Of a stretch of 64,000 nucleotides of DNA, positions 52,201 through 61,200 are shown piece by piece. The notes beneath the pieces were generated by a model, which had not been told where the DNA came from, did no database searches, and saw only the letters and a list, made by a program, of their open reading frames with translations. Made by a program: the position numbers and the translations under genes. Origin of the DNA: Rhineura floridana (lineage: Eukaryota > Chordata > Lepidosauria > Squamata > Rhineuridae); assembly GCF_030035675.1 (NCBI RefSeq), contig NC_084483.1, positions 144,371,425 to 144,435,424 of the forward strand, read 5' to 3'. Each line of letters starts with the position of its first letter. The stretch's first letter is position 1.

Positions 52201-55200
52201 ACTTCTAATAAAATGACAAGCCACCACTTTCCTCTTTAAACAGAGTCCTGATCCTTTCCCAATCACTCCATCTGTTTTTCTGTTAAACTGGGCTGACAAG
52301 GGAGGAAGAGGGGAATTTAGATATACATGTGCTCTTTGTGACCAATTTTCACTGTTATTGGCTATCTGTCCCCAAGTTAAAAATGCAGCACAAGAATCCT
52401 GGGCAGTTTACAATATATTTTAGCTAGTGATCCACTATGTATCTGTGATCCTTGTTTCACAGTCATATGCCTTCATTTTCCCGGGATGCCAGTCCATCAC
52501 GTGGGTAATAGTCTGCCATCTGGAGTTCAAGGACGGGAAATGCACTGAAGATTGCAGCTTGAGGAAGTAGTTAGGTGGCGCTGGCTTGAAGGGCCCAGTT
52601 CATTTCCTGTCCTGGTCCAAGGCAGATGTCTTAGTCCTACTTCCTACGTGAGTTTTACCTCCTTTTTCTTCATTCTTTCCTTTCTCGTTTTCCCCCTTTT
52701 CTTTCTGTCCTTGGGAGGTGGGGTGTGCTAATTTGTTCCTTCCCCCCTCCTATCCTCTCTTCGTATTTTTAAAGAAGGTTTCTTCCTTCTTCCTTTTGGC
52801 GTGAATGGGTGCCATTTTATTTTTTTAAAAAAATTCAGGAGCCACCGGGGGCCTCACGTTCACTACCGCCAGTTTTCTTTTTTCCCCAGCTGCTTTACTT
52901 TTGGCAGGAGCGCTGCACTCGCTGCGGGGTCGGATTCTCCCTTCGCAGTTTCCACCGCTAACCTTGCCAACAGCCTCCTTTTCCCCTGGGGCTGGCTGCC
53001 CCATTCACCCCCACCCCCGCAGCTACCGCCATTGTTGTTCCCGCCAGCCCTCTTTTGATTTCCAGGGCTGGTCTGGCAGTGCTGTGATCAGCTGTTCGGC
53101 GGCGCTGCAATCAGCTGTTCGGCAGTTCCCCCCTTTGCGGCAGGGCCGCGCATGTTTTCCCAGACGGCTCTCCTGTTTCCTAGGGCTGGCATATCTTGAG
53201 CAGCGCTGTGTTTAGCGCTTCAATAGTCCGGCGCTCAGCTGTTCGGTGCCCCCCGTCGCAGTTCTTTAGAAAACCAAGCAGCTCAAGTGGGGGTAATAGA
53301 GCTCCTTCTATCCGCTCCCCCCCCCGTTGCTGCTTTTACAGATCACCTGAGCAGCTCAAGTGGGGGTAACAGAGCTCCTTTGCCCCACTTAGCACCCCCT
53401 CCTGGTAAAAAAAAATTCTTTCCCCTTTTTGTTTGCAATCATTACTCTCAGAGCTTTCTCCACTATCCAGACTGGTTTTAAAAAAAGAAGACACAAAATA
53501 TTTTTTCCCTTTTGTTCTCAATCATTGTTCTCACTAGGGTAGTCTCTGTACTACCCCTCTTCCAGCAGTATTGACTCCCTCCTCCTTCCTTTCTGTCCCT
53601 TCTTCACTCTCCCACTTGGACTGGGCAGACAGTGAAAGAGTCCCCATAGAGCACTTCTTAGCCGGCTGCAATTCAGAACTCAGAGCTCCCACCCCATACC
53701 AATCGCGGTAGTGGGCAGAGCAAGCCTCGATAGAAAACAGCCTCTTGTTTATCACCTGGCTTTTTTTGCACACTCTGCCCCCTTACCAATCGTGGCAGCA
53801 GGCAGAGCAGAGTCGCCTTTTTAGAGGACAATCACCCGACCACTATCCAGCCCAACGCTCTCCTCCCTAGCCAATCGCAACAGCAAGCAGAGCAGTCGCA
53901 GAGTACCGCAGGCCAGGTGACATCCTGGGTCTACATGCTCTCCTCCCTAGCCAAATGTAGCAGCAGACAGAGCAGCACCTCATAGTCACCCTACATAGCT
54001 TCTAAGCAGGACAGCGCAGGACGGCTCTGTCCATCAGGTGCTCAGGCACCTCAGCCTAATGTGAACCAGTCTTCTTCCCCATCCAAGGCCAAGAAAGGTA
54101 TGCCAGAAGGAGCCACACACTCAGTCCTCAAACAGGACTAGATATATGGGGCAGGAGGAGCAGGCACAGGGACCCACGCCGGAGACAGCGCAGCACCTTG
54201 AGGGCCAGGGTCCATCAAGGCAGAGAACAGACAGTACAGCCATTTCAGAACCCTCAGGTAGCAAGTCTAGCAGGCTTTCACAGCTAACAGCTCGTTCAAC
54301 ACGCTCGTCTAGTCGCTCAACTCTGAGCCGGGGCCCTCCTTTGGAGTTTTCCGATGACTTAATAGAGAGGCTCAAGGAGGCCTTCTTTAACTCACTAGCC
54401 AGTGGCACCAGCTCCACACAACCGACGGCAGCTACCCACCCTTCCAACGCTAGCACTTCTAGAGGGCGGAAAGCCAAACGCAAGTCTAAGCACAAGGTGG
54501 AACTCCCACATTCCTCAGAGGAGGATAGGGAATTGTCTCCAAGCCCTTTTGACATGTCGAGAGGCAGATCTCGAGGGGAGCACCACCAGGAGTATTACCC
54601 CTCATCGGATCAGGAGTTTTTGGAGGCAGGGTGGAGCACAGACTCGGAAGAGGAGAGACCGGGACCCCTTACACAGCACCTTTTCCAGTCTTCGGACTAT
54701 TTCCCCCTCCTGAAAAGAGTTCAGGTCACCTTAGCAGCAGAGAAACCAGGTATTGACAGGGGTGACCCAGTGGAGGCACAGAAGGAACAACCACCACTGT
54801 CTGGCCACACCTATCCCAGCGACAATCCGCAAGAACGCCCTGGCAGAATGGAACGGTCCTTTACAGTCCCGCACTAGGAGGGCACTGGCCAACAAGCTCT
54901 ATGCCATAAAGCCCGACTTTATGGAGCTTCTCTGAATCCCGCCAGTGGACTGTCCAGTCCTTGGTCTCGTGTCAAGATCTATCCTCAAAGAAGAGGAGAC
55001 ACGCCTGAGGGACTCCATGGAGCGTCGGCTGGATTACACCCTGAGACGGTCTCATGAGGCTGATGCTATCTCCTTCAGGGCCTCCAACACTGCATCAGCC
55101 TTCGCCAGGGCCTCCTTGGTCTGGCTAGACAAGTTATTGGACAATCCTGACCAAGACTCAGAGTGATGCAGAAAGACTCTATTAAAGCTTCATAAGACAG

Positions 55201-58200
55201 CGTCTTTTATCGCAGATGCCACAGTGGACGCCTCTCAATTCACGGCCAGATCCATGGCTGCCGATATCATGGCATGCCGCACTATCTGGCTAAGACACTG
55301 GGATGCAGACAGTACAGCAAAGGCCAACCTCACTACTAGACTCTTCTCTGGAGTAAAACTTTTTGGCAATGAGACTTTGAAGGAGGTGCTTATAGACCCC
55401 AAGGAAAAGAGAAAGCCTTATCTGGCAACTGCAAGACGGGAGGACAGACTTGGCCAGAGAAAATACGTTTCCTACAACTCCTACCAGTCCTTTCAATTGG
55501 GAAGTCAATCAGCAAGAGGGATTACAGACCCCCACCCATTACTCATGGTCTAAGCACCACTACCAAGCGAAACCACAACCCTCTCAAGGGGGTAGGCCTA
55601 GCTACCTGACCACCACTCCCAAGTGAGGTGGCCGGCACCAACACCAGTGACATCATGGACACTGGGGGTATAGTTCGCCCCTAACTGGAGGGCCATCGGG
55701 GCAGATGCCTGGTTCCTTGATACAGTTACCAGGGGCTACTCAATAGAACCTCCCCCAGATTCATCCCGTCCAAGGTCCACAATGACCTGTCGAGAAGTCT
55801 CATCATGTCAACCGCAGTGCAACACCTGATGGAGATCCAGGCCATAGAGGAGATCAAGCAGTCTCAGCGTGGCTCAGGAGTCTACTCTGTCTTGTTTACT
55901 GTTCCCAAACAAGATCTCTCCTGGAGAGCAATTCTAAACCTCAAACACCTGAACAGGTCTGTAAAGTACCACAGATTCAAGATGGAATCCCTGGCCTCCA
56001 TTAGACAGGCATTACAGGAAGGCAGCTACCTGGCCTCCATAGACCTGAAGGAAGCCTACCTCCACATCCCAATCTTGCCCTCCCACAGGAGGTTTCTGTG
56101 GTTCTCATTTGGACAACAACCTTTCCAGTACAGGACCCTCCCTTTTGGTCTCTCTTCAGCTCCATGGGTATTCACAAAGATCATGGCAGCCGCGGTGGCT
56201 CACCTCCGTCTTCAAGGGGTTCACATCTATCCGTACCTCGATGACCTTCTAGTGAGGGCAAGCAATCTACAGCGTGCTCGAGATCATGTCAACCTAACCC
56301 TGAGGCTCCTCAACCAGCTTGGCTTCCTAGTCAACTACAAAAAGAGTCACCTAGCCCCCTCCCAACAGCTGCAGCACCTGGGGGCCCTGACAGACACAGA
56401 GTGTGGCCTCGTACACCTCTCTCCACAAAGAGTACAGACTATCAAGAAGACGGCATCCACCCTCTACCAAAACAAGACAGTAGACATCATGAGCCTTGCT
56501 GGGGCTCTAGGTCTCTTCATCTCCACCATACAGATAGTTCCTTGGGCTCGTCACCACACACGACCCCTGCAGTGGGCCCTGCCTCCCCATCAGGCAGACA
56601 TTGCGAGGTCCTAGCACAAATGAACCCCCATGCCCAAGGAGCTCCGGCAGTCTTTCCAATGTTGGACAAGGCGGGTCAACCTAGTAAGAGGTACCCCCTT
56701 CAGAGATCCACCCAGGACCATAATTACCATGAACGCCAGCCTGCTGGGATGGGGAGCTCACTGCAACACAACCTACACCCAGGGCACTTGGTCAGAGGAG
56801 GAAGCAAGTCACAGCATCAACTGGCTGGAACTTCGAGCAGCCTGTCTCGCCCTCCTTCACTTCAACCAGTGTTTTCATCTCAGCCACATCCTGATTTACA
56901 CCGACAACTCAGCAATGAGGGCTCCACATCAAGGAGCCTACAGGTGGAGACCACCCTTCTCATGCAGTGGGCAGAACACAATATCTCATCTCTGACAGCA
57001 GAGCACCTCAGTGGGGAGTCCAACACCATGGCAGACAGGCTCAGTCGTCAGCAGATCCTCCTGTGGGAATGGGTCTTACACCCGCAGATATTTTCCAAGA
57101 TACAGCAGAGATACGGCCTGCTAGAGATAGATCTTTTTGCAACAGAACACAACCACCAGCTGCCTCGCTTCATTGCACGACACTGGTCTCTGGGAGAGGA
57201 GGCAATGGACGCCCTTTCACAAGGTTGGCCAAAGGGCCTTCTCTATGCCTTTCCACCTATGCCTCTCTTAGGTTGCACCTTGCAGAAGGTGAGGGAGGAG
57301 AGGGCTCACCTGGTGCTAATCGCCCCTGGTGGCCACAGAGGCCATGGTTCTCAGAGCTTCTCAATCTCTCAGTGGCAGAACCATGGAGACTACCCCTCAG
57401 GCCGGATCTCCTGTCCCAGGGGCCGACTGACATCCAGATCCAGAATGGTTGAGCCTGACAGTGTGGCTCTTGAGCGGAGAACCCCGAAATGTTTGGGCCT
57501 CACTTCGGGAGTCATTGGCATCATTGTCTCCGCACATAGACCTTCCACAACAAGGATTTACCAGGCTACCTGGAAGGCATTCACCAGATAGTGTCAATCC
57601 AGGGGAATCTGTCCATCCAAGGCCAACGCCTCGCAGGTCCTTGAGTTCCTACACAGGGCCTCCAATTAGGTGTGAAGGTCACTACGCTAAGGAGACAGGC
57701 ATCAGCCATCTCGGCTTTTCTTCCGACCACTTCTGGTCAGGCAGTTGACAGCAGCCTGCTGGTCCGGCACTTCTTCAAGGGGGCAGCAGCCTCACAGCCT
57801 CCCATTGCCCACCGTTTTCCATCATGGGACCTACAGAAGGTCCTATATGCCCTATAGAGACCACCCTTTGAGCCACTAGATATCATCTCCCTTCAGCTCC
57901 TGACCTACAAGGTCCTGTTCCTCGTCGCCATCATGTCGGCCAGACGCATCTCGGAACTGGGCATGCTAACTCTGCATTTTTCATGAGTCCGTAGTCCTTA
58001 GGACAGACCCTCCTTCATCCCCCAGGTCAATACGACCTTCCACAGGGAGCAGGAACTAGTCTTATCATCCAGACCAGTACACCTGAGGGAGGAGTTGCAC
58101 TGCCTTGATGTCACTAGAGCACTCAGGGCATACATAGATAGAACAAGAGAGCTGAGAACCACGGAGGCGATGTTTATATCAGTACACCCCAGGTCCCTGG

Positions 58201-61200
58201 GCAAAAAGGCCTCGACACCGACCCTAGCGCGCTGACTAAGGACTTGCATCTGAATGGCCTACAAGGCCAGTGGCCTTACACCACCACAGGGCATAACTGC
58301 CCAATCTATTAGAGCAGCCTCCACCACGGCGGCCTTCACTACCAACGCCTCCCTGAGAGATATCTGCAGAGCAGCAAATTGGTCATCTCCTTCGACCTTC
58401 ATTAGACACTATAAGATAGCCTGCTACGTCTTGGCCAAGGCCTCCTTCGGAAGGGTTCTGCAGCAAGCAGTCTCCACTGATTAGTTGGCTTGCCCCAACC
58501 TACACAGCTGGGACGGCTTTGGTATGTATCACGTGAAGGACTGGCATCCAGGGAAAATGAACCACTGGTTCTCAACTGAAAGGTAATTTTACTGGATGCC
58601 AGTCCATCATGGCCCACCCAGTTCGGTTTATCAGGGCATAGCCACTATTTCGTTCCAGGGATCAAGCTCCTCTCAGTACACGTAAAGATCCATATTAGGA
58701 GGGGAAGGAGGATCTGCCAGAGAGGCAGATCTAGGTTTTTGTATGTATATAATAGATACCTAGGTCTAAGTTAGCACTGTAGGACTAAGTTTAGCACTGT
58801 AGTTCCCCATTGTGTTTCCCCACAACCATTCTTGTTTATCAATCAAGCTAGGTTAGAACGTTGCTGGCCACGATATTGTCCTTTCTGTGGCCCGTGGCAG
58901 GGCCGCTGTTGCTTTTCTCTTCTCCTGCAGGTTGGCACATAGTCTCTTCCAGTAACACATCTTGGTGGACGACGTCCAAAAATGAACTGGGGCCTGCAAG
59001 CCAGTGACGCCCAACTACTTCCTCAAGCTGCAAGCTTCAGTGGATTTCCTGTCCTTGAACTCCAGATGGCAGACTACTACCCACGTGATGGACTGGCATC
59101 CAGTAAAATCACCTTTCAGATGAGAACCAACGGTTCATTTTTTATACAAGAAATATGGGCATCCCAATCTTGTTGCAGATGTAGCTGAAAGCATTTTGTA
59201 TAGAAATTAACATGAAACAGTACATAAAACATATCTGCTTAACTTGCATGCAGTTTTTTTGTTTGTTTATATGCTGTACACGTGTGCTGGGAGTCAGAGC
59301 ACACAGGCAGAGAAAAATTCACATGCAAAAATCAGGCAAAGACCTGTGGTTTTTGTTCCAATTCCCACAACAAAATGTCTTTCATGCCAGAATATCTGAC
59401 TTGTGAAGAAACTCAGTCAGCTCTGACAGCAAAAATAATCCTCAAAACTGACATTTAGTAAAGCACCAGGGAGAATACATAAGCTCCCATCGCATCCAGG
59501 GCAGGGGGAACTAGAGCTCTGGGTATCACATCAGAGATGGATATTGCTATTGTGAGCTTCTGTAAGGAGTGCTTTGCATAATTACAGAAGTTAGAAGCTT
59601 GAGGAATTTCATCTTCTATCTCTACTTTAATCGTGTAAAGGGAGGAGATTACTCTGCAGATAGGCAGAAAACATCCATCCAGCTGCCATAACTGTCTTGA
59701 GGCTCTCAGGTGGTATGATCTCTGTATATAGTATCCACAAATATCCCCTTTTAAAGCATTACACGATTAACAATGGTGACAAGCTGCACACACACTTGAC
59801 GTGCAGGAGTTCTGTGACTGTCAATTGTTAATAGACAAAAGGTAGAGGAAATGATTTATTGATCTAACCTGCATTTAAATTCTTATTAATAAAATTAAAG
59901 TAATCTCAGCTACGCATTCTTGGGAAATACAGTTTTAACACTAACTTACTAACATGTTCAGTATTATTGAGGGTGCCCTAATTCTTAGCTGCCAAAAGCA
60001 AAAGACACTCACTTCCTTTTTCTATCTTCTCTATTCTCCTCAGCGATTCTAGAGTAAGAAGCCATTAACATTGCTTTCTATCTTCCAAATGAAAAATGTA
60101 AACTGTATACATGGCTGTTTATAACTAAAATGCCCACCTCAAACACTATTGATTCAGAACTGGAAATATTAACATTAAATGCATTTCTGCATAAATTTTG
60201 GTCAACACCTAATCCTCAATGTAGAATTAGGAGAATTTTACAAACCATATTCTCATTCTTAGTTTTAATGCTAAATTTTGAAAATGTTTTCTATACCAAC
60301 CTTCATTAATACCATCTTCTCTGTCAACATGACTTCGAAATTTCTCTACAGTTTGACAACCAATTAATTTGGTGTTGCTAGTCTGCCCTCTCAAAGAGAA
60401 TACTCCACCTGTGAGGTCTAGGCTGTATCTTTCTTCACAGTATTCTAAACCCTGAAGAAAAAAGTGATAACATTAAATAAATGTGCAGTCTGCTGATTAT
60501 TAAGAAGTTCCATATTTTAATAAAAAAGGAATGTTTAAGCTTAATATCCAAAGTACTTTGAAAACACTTCCCAATTATTACACAGAATGGTGAGATTCAA
60601 AAATGCCTTAATACAAGGCAAGTGTACCAAAGAAAAGACGGAAGAGATTTTATGTTAGTGGCAGTCTTTTTTCCTAGGTTATACCATATGCTGACAAGCT
60701 TTCATATTTTGTAAAAGGATGTCAAAGACAAAACTGTTTCCACCAATGACAAGCACCACATTTAACTATGGGGACAGACTACGTTACTACAGGAGCATTT
60801 CAGTAATGGAAGAATTATCCAGGAAAGCTATCCTACCTATGTATTTTAAAGAAAAGGTTGATATAAGCATGTTAGAACATCTCTAGATACAAAAGTATCC
60901 TGTCAATGTGGAGCTTTGATTGCATGAGTTCTCATATCCTGCACAGCATACTATGCTTAATGAACACACAGCAGCATCCCACAAAATAAGAACAGCTGGC
61001 GACACCCAATATCAGTCACTCGGAGTACACACATTGAAATACTACTCCGAGTATGACTAACACTGGATAACACCCAATGGAATTTCCTATATATTCTTAG
61101 TAAATCATAGACAGATGATAGGACAAAAATCCTGTTGTTATTAGCCAACTGAACCAAGCCAACAATATTGCTAAATATTGTCAGATAGTGTTAGAAGCCA

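Larger units (their letters stand above)
52472..59140 (+). mobile_element. DIRS-type tyrosine-recombinase retroelement, structurally complete fossil
   Basis: Coding strand plus, antisense to AHCTF1. Parts in order: 5' inverted repeat (about 52472-52616), GC-richer leader (52.65-54.1 kb), Ser/Arg-rich capsid-like region (about 54.1-55.5 kb), reverse transcriptase with YLDD and RNase H (about 55.6-57.4 kb), tyrosine recombinase (about 57.5-58.5 kb, with ARRISEL and FIRHYKI), internal complementary region (58531-58610), 3' inverted repeat (about 58976-59140). The end repeats agree at roughly nine of ten positions by eye. All expected parts are present, but the coding region is interrupted in several places, so it is a broken, moderately old copy. 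It has no LTR direct repeats and no envelope. Confidence 0.92.
49738..60300. other. Largest AHCTF1 intron in the window, holding a DIRS fossil
   Basis: 10.6 kb, about 6.7 kb of it the DIRS element. It also has a 138-bp hairpin element (50.2 kb) and an L2-like remnant at about 50505-50830. The stretches 50.9-52.4 kb and 59.2-60.3 kb are AT-rich with no recognised feature. Confidence 0.8.

Noticed and set aside
52650-54100. A CpG island or promoter of a host gene
   Set aside because: The GC-richer stretch lies wholly within the DIRS element, between its left repeat and capsid-like region; no host exon is near.
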